A DNA stretch of 64,000 nt from Verrucomicrobiia bacterium. GTDB lineage: Bacteria; Verrucomicrobiota; Verrucomicrobiia; Limisphaerales; CAIMTB01. The position numbers and the translations under genes were made by a program. The notes beneath the pieces are model-generated. The model searched no databases, was not told the DNA's origin, and was given only the letters and a program-made list of their open reading frames with translations. The stretch is taken from NCBI GenBank assembly GCA_019634625.1, contig JAHCBA010000015.1:78129-142128 (forward strand), written 5' to 3'. Below are positions 36,717 through 45,371 of the stretch, one piece after another (position 1 is the first letter of the stretch; each line of letters starts with the position of its first letter).

Positions 36717-37810
36717 GGCCGGACAAGAACGCGGAAGTAGCCTTCGGAATGCTCCGGAGGGAGGGGTGCGGTCCAGGAAGGGACGGTCGGGCTCCCGAGC
36801 ACATGCCATTCGGCGTCGGAGGCTTGGGGAGCGGATTCGACCGAGTACCCGGAGGCGCCCGGCTCCGGATCCCATTGGATCAGCGCCTGGTCATTCTCGA
36901 CCCGAATGCGCAGCCCGCTCACCGATTTCGGGACGTCCGGGGGTGACAGCTCGCTAGCCTCGAAGACACGCCGCAGCGTCCTGGCAAGTCCGATGCCCGG
37001 AGGCGGCACTTGTTCCTGGCCACCCGCAATGATCTCGACCGCCCTCCCGATGCCAGGGACGAGCCAGTAGTAATTCCGGAAGCGCTGCGGCGGCAAAGGC
37101 AGTCCGAAGTCCAGCTCTTGAAGCGTATAGGTGTTCAACTCGTGAACACGCAGGGCCGGGACCTCGCCGATTTCGGGCAGGACAACGGTTCCATGGGCAT
37201 CGACCTCGGATTCGGAAGTGAAGGTAACCTTGACCCGCACGACGAAGACGCCGGCGTCGATAAGGTCATCCCACCTCACCGTCCGGCTCCACGACTGGCC
37301 GTAGTCGACCTGCGCCGGGATATCGACGGTGGGGGCGTCGAAGACGACCACCGGCTGGGCCGGATTGATGTCGGGAGCCTGGAACCCGAAATAGGAACGG
37401 CCCAGCCCCGGAACGATGCGGTAGTAACTCCAGCTTCTCGATCCGCCCGACTCGCGTGTCTCGCGTTGGGCATATTCCGCGACGGGGAAGCGGGCCCCCT
37501 GACCGCCGTCGTTCGAAGGCACGATGTCCGTTCGCACCACCGTCTCGCCGGTTCCCTTGGGCTCCGAGAAATCCCAGCGATGAGGGCCGCCGGGAGCACC
37601 GACCCGATCCGAGACGTCCACTTCTTCGGAGAGGTTCTGGTAAGCCCGGAAGTAGGCCCCCACCTGGCTCGGAAGATCGCTCGCCCGGAAAACGGGTTGA
37701 GCGGGTACGGGGATCGACGCGGCAACCAGGAACGCCAGACCGGCAAGGCCTGGAGCGTGGCCGGATCGCCGCAACAACGGATGGGAAGGAGAATATGGAG
37801 GGTTGTTCAT
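36713..37810 (-). CDS. Secreted protein of unknown function
   Basis: A 365-aa exported protein. The signal peptide ([18 protein letters not shown]) follows a 20-residue basic n-region. The body, residues ~40-290, is beta-rich with many aromatic residues ([34 protein letters not shown]) and no recognised domain. The last ~70 residues form an FN3-like end similar to the shared C-terminal domain (YSVESAPQ...EWHVLG... GYFRVLVRP). It is fixed in its operon by ATGA overlaps on both sides, with the kinase upstream (37807-37810) and the pseudopilin downstream (36713-36716). Tight coupling to a kinase suggests an extracytoplasmic sensor or a secreted substrate; neither can be shown from sequence. Confidence 0.75.
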   Translation of the reverse strand: MNNPPYSPSHPLLRRSGHAPGLAGLAFLVAASIPVPAQPVFRASDLPSQVGAYFRAYQNLSEEVDVSDRVGAPGGPHRWDFSEPKGTGETVVRTDIVPSNDGGQGARFPVAEYAQRETRESGGSRSWSYYRIVPGLGRSYFGFQAPDINPAQPVVVFDAPTVDIPAQVDYGQSWSRTVRWDDLIDAGVFVVRVKVTFTSESEVDAHGTVVLPEIGEVPALRVHELNTYTLQELDFGLPLPPQRFRNYYWLVPGIGRAVEIIAGGQEQVPPPGIGLARTLRRVFEASELSPPDVPKSVSGLRIRVENDQALIQWDPEPGASGYSVESAPQASDAEWHVLGSPTVPSWTAPLPPEHSEGYFRVLVRP

Positions 37811-40611
37811 GGCTCGGAGAGTTCGGGATCGGAAGCAGGCGCAATCAGTTCACGAAGTCGCAGGACGGCGGCCCCGCGCTGCGCGGTGGCCCATGAATCC
37901 TCGGGATGGCGAATCAGCCAGCGGTCGAGGCCGCGCAGCGCCCGGCTCCATGCCCCGGTCGCCAGGTCCAATCGGATCCGGGCCTGTTCGACTGCGGGAT
38001 CCTCGGGATGGGCACCTTCCCAGTGCCTCAGGGCGCTGGCGGCGAGATCGTGCTCGCCCAGGGCCAGGGCCATGCCGAACCAGGCGCGGCCCTCGATCCC
38101 GGACACCTCCGGCGCGCGCAACGCGGTGCCCAGGTGGGTTCGACACGCTTCCCCCGCCGGACCGCCATCGCCCCCCTCCCGTTCCGCTATTTCGAGGTAC
38201 GCCACCGCCGCCCGGTAGCGGGCCAACCGGTTCAAGCCCGGCAGAACCGACGCCGAATCCGCGGCGAGTTCGAAAAGCCCCGCCTGCATTCGAAGCAGCG
38301 CCAGCGATCTGGAACCCTCCCGGGGATGCCGCCCATCGAGGGCGTTCCCGGCGAACATCGGCAACAGCGCCTCCGGATGGTGCCGCCAGCTCTCGCGGAC
38401 CGTGGCCACACTCCCTTCGACATCGCCCCACAACGGCAGGAGCAGCGCCTGAACCGCCTCGTAGGCCCGGTGCATCCCCAGCCGCAGACTCGGCAGGGCC
38501 GGCACCCGGAAATCCGACAGCGCATGGCGTCGGCCAGGGTCCCGCCGCACCGCCAACATCCCGGCGATGCTCTCCAGCAACTGCTCGAACGCCGCCGGAT
38601 CGGTGAGATCTCCCCCCAGCCGCGCCTCGGGGGAATAATGCCGGGCCGCCATCTCCAGAAGCCGCAATCCCTGCCGCAACCCCGGCAGTAACTCGGCCGG
38701 CACCGCATTCGACACCGAACCCAGCAACGCCTCCCCCTCGGCCAGGCGCCCGAACAACGCCAGTTCCGAGGCCTCGAGATACGTCGCGGTGGGATCCTGC
38801 GGAAACAGCGCCTTGAACACACGCAGATGCCCGGCCAGCGCCTCGTGCTGCCCCAGCAGATGTTCAAGACCCAGACTGTGCCGATGGGCGCCGTGATGAA
38901 ACGGATTCAGCTCGAGAACCCGGCGGAAGTGAGCCAGCGCCGCCGGGGTCGTCTCCGCCAGCAGACCCAACGCGAACTCCAGGTCAGCGCCGGTCAACCC
39001 GATCGACAGCGCCTCCCGAACCCGCGCCACCCCCTGCTCATGCGTGCCCGGCGAGAACAACTCGAACTCCCCAACCCGCAACAACACTTCGCCCCGCCGT
39101 TCCCCAGGATCCGTGCGCCGCATCAACCGACGCAGTTCGGCCTCCGCCCGGTCCGGTTGCGACAGGACCGTCCATGCCTCCGCCCGCCGCAATCCCAGCC
39201 GGACCGCGTCGCGATACCCCGCCGCCTCCGCCGCCGCCCAACCCTCCAGCGCCTCCTCCCAACGTCCCGTCCGCGATGCCATCTCCGCCCTCCCCAGCGC
39301 ATCGTTCGCGACCGCCATCCGTCGGGCGACGTCCCTCTGCACCGCGAGCCCACGGTTCACCGCGAACCCCGCCGTCCCCACCACCACGACCAGCCCCGCC
39401 AAAAGCACCTGGCCCGCATGGCGTCGCGCCCATCGATGCAGAACGAGCAACGGACCCGGACGCCGCGCCTGCACCGGGCGCCACTCGAGCGCGGCCCGGA
39501 GATCCTCCGCCATGCCCTCCATCGACACATACCGGCGTCCCGGATCCGGATGCATGGCCCGCTCACAGATCGCCGACAGATCGCGACTGACCCCTCGACA
39601 CAGCCGCCGCACCGGCTCCGGCGGCCCCGCCACAATGCGTCGCCGCAGTTCCGCCTCGTCCGGCAATCGGCCCTCCGCATCCGAATAGGGCGGTCGGCCG
39701 GTCAACAGGTGGTACAGCATCACCCCCACCGAATAGACATCCACGGTCGCACCCGGACGCCCGGCCGTACCCGACAACACCTCCGGCGGCGTGAACAGCG
39801 TGGTCACCGGCTGACCCGAACGCCGCGTGCTCCATGGGGAACCCCCGACCGACCGACCTGCCTCGGCGCGGTCCGTTTCCACTCCGGTCGCCACACCGCC
39901 CCCCGCGCCGCCGCCGGCCATTCCGTGCCCGGAGCCGGCATGGGCCGAGCCCCAGTCGATCACCCGCACGTCCCCAAACGCGCCCACCATCACATTGGAA
40001 GGTTTCAGATCCCGATGAATCACGCCACGGCTGTGCGCGTGGCCCACGATCTCGCAGACGCGCACCAACAACCGCACCGCACCCTCGAGCGTCCAGACCG
40101 CCCCATTGCCTGAGGCGACTTCCCGCCACACCCCCTCCAGCGTCGTGTCCGGCAGCCACTCGGTGGTGAAGTACAACCGCCCGTCCGGGTCCACCCCCAG
40201 GTCGAAAATCGGGAGGACCCCCGGGTGCTGCAGTTGGCTGGCGATCTGCGCCTCGGCCACAAACCGGTCCAGCGCCGCCTCCTCTTCCGGCGTCGCGCCA
40301 TGCGCATGGACCCGCTTCATCGCCAGGAACCGCCGCAACTCCCGGTCCCACACCTTCACCACCCACCCCTGGCCCCCCTTCCCCAGCGACTCGATGACGT
40401 CGTACTTCCCAAAGAAGTCCTCCCGACGCCGAAACCCGGGACGTTCAGCCTGGGGCCTCATCCCGCCCTGTTCACCGGACAACCCGGACTCCTCCAACCC
40501 TTCGCCCGCCCCGCCCTCCACACCCAACGCCGTCCCAAGCAAACACCCCGGACATTCCCGGAACGGGTGGTCCGCCTCCATCTCAGTGCCGCAGGTCTCG
40601 CAGGATCTCAT
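37807..40611 (-). CDS. Membrane Ser/Thr kinase with zinc ribbon and TPR-like tail
   Basis: A 934-aa protein. It starts with a zinc ribbon (CETCG...ECPGC, residues 4-23). The Hanks kinase domain spans ~67-340: GKGGQGWV glycine loop, FLAMKRV lysine, GVIHRDLKPSNVMV catalytic loop, and a DWG in place of DFG (VIDWGSAHAG) with the metal-binding Asp kept. A Gly/Ala-rich insert sits inside the activation segment. One membrane helix is at ~395-418 (VLLAGLVVVVGTAGFAV). The remaining ~500 residues are Ala/Leu/Arg-rich helical hairpins, TPR-like. The cytoplasmic kinase and external TPR sensor topology follows from the single helix. It lies 41 bp downstream of the ECF sigma gene and its stop overlaps the next start (ATGA), so it belongs to that regulatory operon. 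Confidence 0.9.
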   Translation of the reverse strand: MRSCETCGTEMEADHPFRECPGCLLGTALGVEGGAGEGLEESGLSGEQGGMRPQAERPGFRRREDFFGKYDVIESLGKGGQGWVVKVWDRELRRFLAMKRVHAHGATPEEEAALDRFVAEAQIASQLQHPGVLPIFDLGVDPDGRLYFTTEWLPDTTLEGVWREVASGNGAVWTLEGAVRLLVRVCEIVGHAHSRGVIHRDLKPSNVMVGAFGDVRVIDWGSAHAGSGHGMAGGGAGGGVATGVETDRAEAGRSVGGSPWSTRRSGQPVTTLFTPPEVLSGTAGRPGATVDVYSVGVMLYHLLTGRPPYSDAEGRLPDEAELRRRIVAGPPEPVRRLCRGVSRDLSAICERAMHPDPGRRYVSMEGMAEDLRAALEWRPVQARRPGPLLVLHRWARRHAGQVLLAGLVVVVGTAGFAVNRGLAVQRDVARRMAVANDALGRAEMASRTGRWEEALEGWAAAEAAGYRDAVRLGLRRAEAWTVLSQPDRAEAELRRLMRRTDPGERRGEVLLRVGEFELFSPGTHEQGVARVREALSIGLTGADLEFALGLLAETTPAALAHFRRVLELNPFHHGAHRHSLGLEHLLGQHEALAGHLRVFKALFPQDPTATYLEASELALFGRLAEGEALLGSVSNAVPAELLPGLRQGLRLLEMAARHYSPEARLGGDLTDPAAFEQLLESIAGMLAVRRDPGRRHALSDFRVPALPSLRLGMHRAYEAVQALLLPLWGDVEGSVATVRESWRHHPEALLPMFAGNALDGRHPREGSRSLALLRMQAGLFELAADSASVLPGLNRLARYRAAVAYLEIAEREGGDGGPAGEACRTHLGTALRAPEVSGIEGRAWFGMALALGEHDLAASALRHWEGAHPEDPAVEQARIRLDLATGAWSRALRGLDRWLIRHPEDSWATAQRGAAVLRLRELIAPASDPELSEP

Positions 40612-40652
40612 GATTCGATCGGGACCTCGCCGGCTTCACCGACACCGCCCCG

Positions 40653-41429
40653 TCACTGTCCACTCCGCAATCCGTCCCGATCGGGTAACGAAGAACTTCG
40701 GGAAAATTGCGACATCAGGTACCGGATCTCATCATCGACATCCCCGGCCCTCGGCCCGGCCAGCAGCGCCACCTCCCGGCGCAATTGCGCAGGAAAACGA
40801 CTGCGAAAACGGAAGTACGCCTGCTTGAATGCCTCCTCGGAAATACCCAGCCGTCCCGCCGCCTCGGCCTGCGACAACTCACCCCGGAAATGTTCCAGCA
40901 GATAATGCGACCGCGTCGTCTGGCCCGCAGCCCGGCGGATCACCTCCAGGGCAATCTGACGGTCCAGTTCCTCGCTTGCCGCCCGTCTCAGCCGCTCCTC
41001 CGCCTCCGGGTCCCCCGGGTCAAGACCCTCCAGCGCCGTCCACACCACCTTCCCGCCCGCCTTGACGGTCTTCTCGCGCCGGACCCTCTCCTTCAGGTGA
41101 TCCCACAACACGTGGGACAGGAAACTCCGGAACCGTGGCGCCTTCTCCCGGTCCGCCCGGAACAGGAACCCCTCGCGGTCCTCCCACCGCGCATGAATCC
41201 GGGTCGCGAAGAAATCCTGGGTCCAGTCGTCCGCCACCTCATGCGAGCACCCGTTCCGGCGGAGGAACGCATACACCGCCGGCCGGTACGCCTCACAGAA
41301 CGCCACCAACGCCCCCCAGGCCTCCCTCCCCTCCCCCTCCTGAATCACCCTCAGAATCCGCGTCCACTGGGTGTGGGGGAAGGAGGAGCCCTGAGTGTCA
41401 CCACCTGAGCCGTGAGCATCGCCTGTCAT
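40653..41429 (-). CDS. ECF-like RNA polymerase sigma factor
   Basis: A 258-aa sigma-70 family protein of the group that precedes kinases in these phyla. Region 2 is visible as LVAFCEAYRPAVYAFLRRNG, DWTQDFF, then FRSFLSHVLWDHLKERVRRE (in place of the usual ECF region 2.4). A helix-turn-helix region 4 is present near residues 195-230 (LSQAEAAGRLGISEEAFKQAYFRFRSRF). At 258 aa it is longer than classic ECF factors (~180-200) because of a Gly-rich N-terminus and a charged C-terminal tail. It starts 25 bp after the GNA1162-like lipoprotein stop and ends 41 bp before the kinase, placing it mid-operon. The kinase probably governs its activity, as known for paired systems; no anti-sigma factor is visible. 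Confidence 0.87.
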   Translation of the reverse strand: MTGDAHGSGGDTQGSSFPHTQWTRILRVIQEGEGREAWGALVAFCEAYRPAVYAFLRRNGCSHEVADDWTQDFFATRIHARWEDREGFLFRADREKAPRFRSFLSHVLWDHLKERVRREKTVKAGGKVVWTALEGLDPGDPEAEERLRRAASEELDRQIALEVIRRAAGQTTRSHYLLEHFRGELSQAEAAGRLGISEEAFKQAYFRFRSRFPAQLRREVALLAGPRAGDVDDEIRYLMSQFSRSSSLPDRDGLRSGQ

Positions 41430-41454
41430 GCGCCAAAGCCCGCCTCAAGGTGAG

Positions 41455-42057
41455 TCATCGTCGCGGTCGCTTTGGGATCGTCTCGATCATCTTGTAGGTG
41501 GCCTGTTGAATCGCCTCTTGACTGACGAGACCAACCACCAGCATTCCGATCAGTCCCCCCTGTCCGGCACGACCGATCGCCTTGTCCCGCCACACCAGCA
41601 AACCCTCCTGCTTGTCCACGAGGATTGCCGCGAGCTCGGCATTGCCGGTGCTGCCAAAGGTGAGTTTGCGTGTGACGTCGTGGACGCTGAAGATCATGAT
41701 CCAACGGGCGTCCTCCGGGCCAAGCGACTGGATAAACTGCGGCGACGGATCGATCAGTTCCTCCTCCGGATAGGTCGTGTCACCCGCCTGGCCGTCCCAG
41801 AGTTCCACGGTGTACCGCTTCTGTTTCAGGACCCGCCTCGCCTGGTTCCGGGTCCACTTGTCGATGTTGATGTCGATCCTGCTGTCAGGCCGGGCGTCCA
41901 CGACCGGAGGAATCACGATCCGGTCCACTGCCCTCGCATCGAATCCCGCACTCAGATGGAGCGGCTGGCGCGGCGCCTGGCACCCTGTGCCAAGGACGAC
42001 CATCGCTGCGGCCAATGATGTCCAGCAACAGCCGGATCGGATCAGATGGATGCTCAT
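41455..42057 (-). CDS. GNA1162/DUF799-like lipoprotein
   Basis: A 200-aa predicted outer-envelope lipoprotein. The ATG at 42057 overlaps the upstream stop (ATGA). The signal ends with a lipobox (VVLGTGC, Cys ~26). The body follows the GNA1162 layout: VDRIVIPPV strand, a helix, WIMIFSVHDV, AAILVDKQEGLLVWR and a Gly-rich hydrophobic segment (GRAGQGGLIGMLVVGLVSQEAI). Proteins of this family have a TolB-N-like fold and occur with surface or curli-like export genes. The family match is by eye. It is the second of two lipoprotein genes at the head of the sigma/kinase operon, which suggests an envelope-stress or export theme. Confidence 0.68.
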   Translation of the reverse strand: MSIHLIRSGCCWTSLAAAMVVLGTGCQAPRQPLHLSAGFDARAVDRIVIPPVVDARPDSRIDINIDKWTRNQARRVLKQKRYTVELWDGQAGDTTYPEEELIDPSPQFIQSLGPEDARWIMIFSVHDVTRKLTFGSTGNAELAAILVDKQEGLLVWRDKAIGRAGQGGLIGMLVVGLVSQEAIQQATYKMIETIPKRPRR

Positions 42058-42788
42058 GGCACAGTCTCCTGCAATGTGGATGAATAGAGTGACTGAATGG
42101 CTTCCTGATGTTTTCGGTTTCCCGCACGCGGCACCTGACGCAGAAACACCTCGCTTCTCCACAACACCTCACCGTCCATGCACCGAATCAGGGCTGCCCG
42201 GAAGTGCGCGCTGCTCATCGGCGACGTGATGGCCCCCGAGTTCGGATCCCAGGTTCCCCGAGGCCCCACCTTGACCCGCACATGATGAACCAGCACCACG
42301 CGCCCCGGATCATGGCCAGATGCCTCTGACAACTCGGCAATGGCCCGGCCCGGCCCGCCCGGACGCAGCAACTCCACGGACCTGGCCACAAGTCCATCCC
42401 ATCCCGATGCACCATCACCGGATCCCAATGTGGGAGCCTGAACCACCGCGCATCCCGCCTCCCGAAGCGATCGCATCGCCGCCTCCATCATGCTCGTTCG
42501 GACATCGGCCTCCTGGAACATGGCACCGTCCAGTACCGCCTCGGTCTCAATGTGCTCGTACCGCAATTGTGGCGGCAGAACGATCACCGACGTTCCTGCA
42601 ATCGCCGAAGCAGGCGCCGTCGCTCTAGCCAGTGACACGGTCTGCGTAGTGGAGCAACCGACCACGACCAGACACGTAACGGATAGTAGAAGCAGGCCCA
42701 CACCCGTCTCATTCCGCAGATCGATCGACTTGCGACCATGACGGATCCCCGCGGTTTGGGGGATGCACCGCTTCCCGGATGCCTCCAC
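42054..42788 (-). CDS. Lipoprotein, TolB-N-like, function unknown
   Basis: A 244-aa lipoprotein from a GTG at 42788. No ATG lies near the signal sequence; this GTG has GGAG 5 nt upstream and is the best start, giving a 29-residue basic n-region before GLLLLSVTCLVVVGC (lipobox Cys ~45). A frame from ATG 42965 is open but reads unlikely sequence. The body has a strand IVLPPQ, helices, VVLVHHVRVK, and ALIRCMDGEVLWRSEVFLR. This order resembles the neighbouring GNA1162-like protein, so the two may be distant paralogues or heterodimer partners. Its stop overlaps the next start as ATGA. As first gene, it marks the 5' end of a six-gene operon reaching the pseudopilin. The 650 bp upstream hold two gene scraps. 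Confidence 0.6.
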   Translation of the reverse strand: MEASGKRCIPQTAGIRHGRKSIDLRNETGVGLLLLSVTCLVVVGCSTTQTVSLARATAPASAIAGTSVIVLPPQLRYEHIETEAVLDGAMFQEADVRTSMMEAAMRSLREAGCAVVQAPTLGSGDGASGWDGLVARSVELLRPGGPGRAIAELSEASGHDPGRVVLVHHVRVKVGPRGTWDPNSGAITSPMSSAHFRAALIRCMDGEVLWRSEVFLRQVPRAGNRKHQEAIQSLYSSTLQETVP

Positions 42789-43055
42789 GATCTCTCCACC
42801 CGTGCGGGCCCATCCTCCACCTGACCCGCTATCCGTCCGCGCCTGTTTGTTGTCACATGGGGTTTTCACCGGAGACCTTGGGGCTTGATGCACCCTCGCA
42901 GATCCTCGATCGAAACGTCCATGCGTCAGATGACGTGATTTGTGGAGCCCGCAGCCCGGCAGCACCGCGCAACCGAGTCGATTGGCTCAGTCGGAGCCGG
43001 AAGACCTCGTCGTCTGGCGCGTGCCCTCTCTGCGGCAGGATCCGGAGAAGCTCCG

Positions 43056-43190
43056 AATTTCGTATTGGCGCGTCGCCGTGACCAGGTGGATGCCATCGAG
43101 TGCAAGTGGAACTGCGACGCGTTCGACAGCAGCGGGCTGGAAGTGTTTCGCCGCTACTATCCGAAGGGACGCAACTATCTTACGGCCCTG
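43056..43190 (+). pseudogene. C-terminal scrap of a DUF4143-type ATPase
   Basis: About 45 residues, NFVLARRRDQVDAIECKW then DAFDSSGLEVFRRYYPKGRNYL, match the conserved end of the AAA/DUF4143 ATPase family (nuclease-like DAIECKW motif). No Walker motifs or start are present. It is the same broad family as the relic at 16257-17074 but covers the end that relic lacks. Confidence 0.65.
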
Positions 43191-43264
43191 GGCAGCCTCC
43201 ATCTTCTGCTCAGAACAGCTTGTCTCGGGGCGGGCGATCTGAACAACCCCCACCTGCCCCTGAC

Positions 43265-43375
43265 CATCACCCACATGGTGACGCCGACGCCTTCTTCCCC
43301 GGCCGGATGGATGAAGTGGCCCTGTTTGGACAGCCTCTTTGCGACGAACAGGTCGCGGGACTCCATGCCGCGGGC
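43265..43375 (+). pseudogene. LamG-domain scrap
   Basis: About 37 residues read FFPGRMDEVALFGQPLCDEQVAGLHAAG, the standard closing strand and loop of bacterial LamG/concanavalin domains (GxIDEVALFNRALSxxEI-type). It is in a different frame from the ATPase scrap, with no start or upstream domain. Likely the tail of a lost secreted protein gene. Confidence 0.55.
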
Positions 43376-43441
43376 CTCGACGCGGCATCCGCACGCTGCC
43401 TCACCCCCTCATCGATCCCGATCGATGGACCTCCCCTGCAT

Positions 43442-44767
43442 TCAAGGATCGATCCCCCCCGAAATGCCTCTGCCGAGCCGGTAAAACCGGAACGGCCGCT
43501 CCGCGAACTCCGGATCGATCAACTCGAATACGCCGCCGGTCACCGTCCCGCTGGTCAGCACCTCCCAGCCCCGGAGATCCAGCGACGTCTCGATCCAATA
43601 CCCTCCATCCGGCAGGCCGCTCCATCGCAGCGCGAATCCTCCGGCCACCACGCCGCCTTCAAACCGCGGTTCCCTTGGTTCCACCGCCAGGACCCGAAGC
43701 GTCACCGTCGCCAAGGCCGATGCCGCCTGCCCGTCATGGGCCCGGAACTCGAAGCGGTCGGTGCCCGCGAATCCCGCGTTCGGCCGGTACACCACCCCGG
43801 GCGGTGTGCCGCTCAAAACCCCGTGCGCCGGCGGAGTCACGATCTCGAACCGCAACGCATCCCCGTCCACATCGATCGCCCCCAACACCAACCCCACCGC
43901 CCCATCCTGCAACAGCGTCACGCTCATGGACCCCGCCACCGGCGGATCGTTGACCGGCCGGATGACGATCCGCACCGTTGCCGGCGCCGACGTCAGCAAT
44001 CCGTCCGTCGCCACGTAGGTGAACGTGTCGGTCCCGTGGACATCCTGGAATGGGGCATACACCAGGGACGGCATCGTCCCGCTCAGGCGCCCCAGCGAGG
44101 GGGGCGTGACGATCCGAAATGTCATGGGATCCCCATCCGGGTCCCCGGCCAGAAGCCGGACGCCCACCGGGGTGTCCTCATCGGTGGTGAAAGCCAGATC
44201 CACGGCGATCGGGGCGCGGTTGTCGGAACGGAGAACCTGCAACGTCACGGTGGCCGTTGCCAGGTGACCGTGATCATCCCGAACCCGGTAGGTGAAGCGG
44301 TCCGTACCGCGAAACCCGGCGGCCGGCGTGTACCGGACCTCGGGGAAGGTGCCGCCCAACGTCCCGCGCTCGGGTCCGGACACAAGTTCGAACGTGAGCG
44401 GGCCGCCATCCACATCGACCACGGCCAGCGCAATGGGCGCGACAGTACCCTCGGTCAGGAAGATCTCCTGGGCTGCGGCCCGAGGCGGATGGTTGGCCTG
44501 GGCGGCATGGCCCAACCGCACGTGGAAGCGTCCGCTGGAGTTCTGAGCGGCGCCCCCGAGCGACTCCATCGACGCCACCTTGGCGAACGATTCGCTGCCG
44601 GCGTGCCCGCCTCCTCCGCCCAGGGAAGCGTGCGGAATCTGGTAGCGGAAACCCGTGGATCCGGCACCCCGGGCCCCGGGAGCCCCCAATCCCACCGTCA
44701 CGGCAAGCGCGACGAACAGCAGGGCGTGCCGAAAGGTCCGTCGGAGCGAATCAGGGATTTCGGCCAT
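43442..44767 (-). CDS. Secreted Ig-like (tandem beta) domain protein
   Basis: A 441-aa exported protein. The ATG at 44767 opens a signal peptide (HALLFVALAVTVGLGAPGARGA); a longer open frame upstream is the shadow of the MORN lipoprotein gene. Residues ~90-370 hold three Ig/cadherin-like units with the VDVDGGPLTFELV...GTLGGTFPEVRYTPAAGFRGTDRFTY pattern, repeated as DPDGDPMTF...GTDTFTYVATDG and DVDGDALRF...GTDRFEFRAHDG. The final ~75 residues are the shared C-terminal domain (YWIETSLDLRGWEVL...RFYRLGRG). It overlaps the MORN lipoprotein gene by 17 bp and is the last gene of the long minus-strand operon. An extracellular structural or binding role is inferred. Confidence 0.82.
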   Translation of the reverse strand: MAEIPDSLRRTFRHALLFVALAVTVGLGAPGARGAGSTGFRYQIPHASLGGGGGHAGSESFAKVASMESLGGAAQNSSGRFHVRLGHAAQANHPPRAAAQEIFLTEGTVAPIALAVVDVDGGPLTFELVSGPERGTLGGTFPEVRYTPAAGFRGTDRFTYRVRDDHGHLATATVTLQVLRSDNRAPIAVDLAFTTDEDTPVGVRLLAGDPDGDPMTFRIVTPPSLGRLSGTMPSLVYAPFQDVHGTDTFTYVATDGLLTSAPATVRIVIRPVNDPPVAGSMSVTLLQDGAVGLVLGAIDVDGDALRFEIVTPPAHGVLSGTPPGVVYRPNAGFAGTDRFEFRAHDGQAASALATVTLRVLAVEPREPRFEGGVVAGGFALRWSGLPDGGYWIETSLDLRGWEVLTSGTVTGGVFELIDPEFAERPFRFYRLGRGISGGIDP

Positions 44768-45371
44768 GGGGTGCTTCCCTCGAGGCGGCCCCGGCGATGG
44801 CGGCGGACTCCGACCCGATCCGGACCTCGGTGCGCAGACGACCGTCCGGATCCCAGGCCCGGGCCGTTCCCACCGGCCGGTTGTCGCGCATCTCAACCTC
44901 CTCGGAGAGGCGCCCGTTCTCGTGCCAGCGCCGGAAGGTTCCGTGCAGGCGCCCTTCGACGATGGTCGCCTCGGACTGACGGGTGCCGTCGGGATGCCAC
45001 TTCTCGCGCACCCCGTGCGACACGCCGCGCACGAAGTGCTCACGCACCTGGATCTGACCGTTGGTGTGCCATCCCTCCGAAATCCCCGCCAGCAGGCCGT
45101 TGGAGATCGCGGAGCGCGATTGAAGTTCCCCGGATGGATACCGCGCGATCAGCCACCCGGTGTAGAGGTTGGTCGCGCCCGGACGGCGCAGTCCCTCGGG
45201 CGTGGACTCGAGCTCCGCCATGGTGGCCTCGGCCGGAGGGGTCTCCGGGGCGGGTTCCCTACGGGAACAGCCCCAGGCCAGAATCACCGCCAGAACCAGT
45301 CCCGCTGCGGCGGCACCAGATCCCCTGAACAGGGCTCCCGGGATCGGAACGCTGACCGGCAGGCGGATCAT
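44751..45371 (-). CDS. MORN-repeat (YwqK-like) lipoprotein
   Basis: A 206-aa lipoprotein: hydrophobic signal with lipobox (AVILAWGC, Cys 35), then five to six ~23-residue MORN-2 units of the form GxxxGxWxxWHxNGQ (LYTGWLIARYPSGELQ, GISEGWHTNGQIQV, GVREKWHPDGTRQ, GTFRRWHENGRLSE, GTARAWDPDGRL). These are often labelled YwqK antitoxins, but here the protein is exported and no toxin gene is adjacent. The ATG at 45371 overlaps the stop of the upstream gene (ATGA) and its own 3' end overlaps the next start by 17 bp, so it is a fixed part of the operon. MORN repeats bind lipid or act as rigid spacers; anchoring at the outer membrane is plausible. Confidence 0.82.
   Translation of the reverse strand: MIRLPVSVPIPGALFRGSGAAAAGLVLAVILAWGCSRREPAPETPPAEATMAELESTPEGLRRPGATNLYTGWLIARYPSGELQSRSAISNGLLAGISEGWHTNGQIQVREHFVRGVSHGVREKWHPDGTRQSEATIVEGRLHGTFRRWHENGRLSEEVEMRDNRPVGTARAWDPDGRLRTEVRIGSESAAIAGAASREAPHGRNP

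Larger units (their letters stand above)
42789..43441. other. Intergenic debris region
   Basis: About 650 bp between the lipoprotein start and the end of the next minus-strand gene. It contains two plus-strand gene scraps (ATPase tail, LamG tail, listed separately) and must also hold the promoter of the lipoprotein operon, for which no clear boxes were seen. Confidence 0.55.

Noticed and set aside
43100..45328. 742-aa plus-strand frame beginning with a LamG-like tail
   Set aside because: Only ~37 residues look real; the rest is antisense to three well-supported minus-strand genes.
44751..45371. Toxin-antitoxin system, from the YwqK-like MORN repeats
   Set aside because: The protein is a predicted lipoprotein and no toxin-like gene is next to it.
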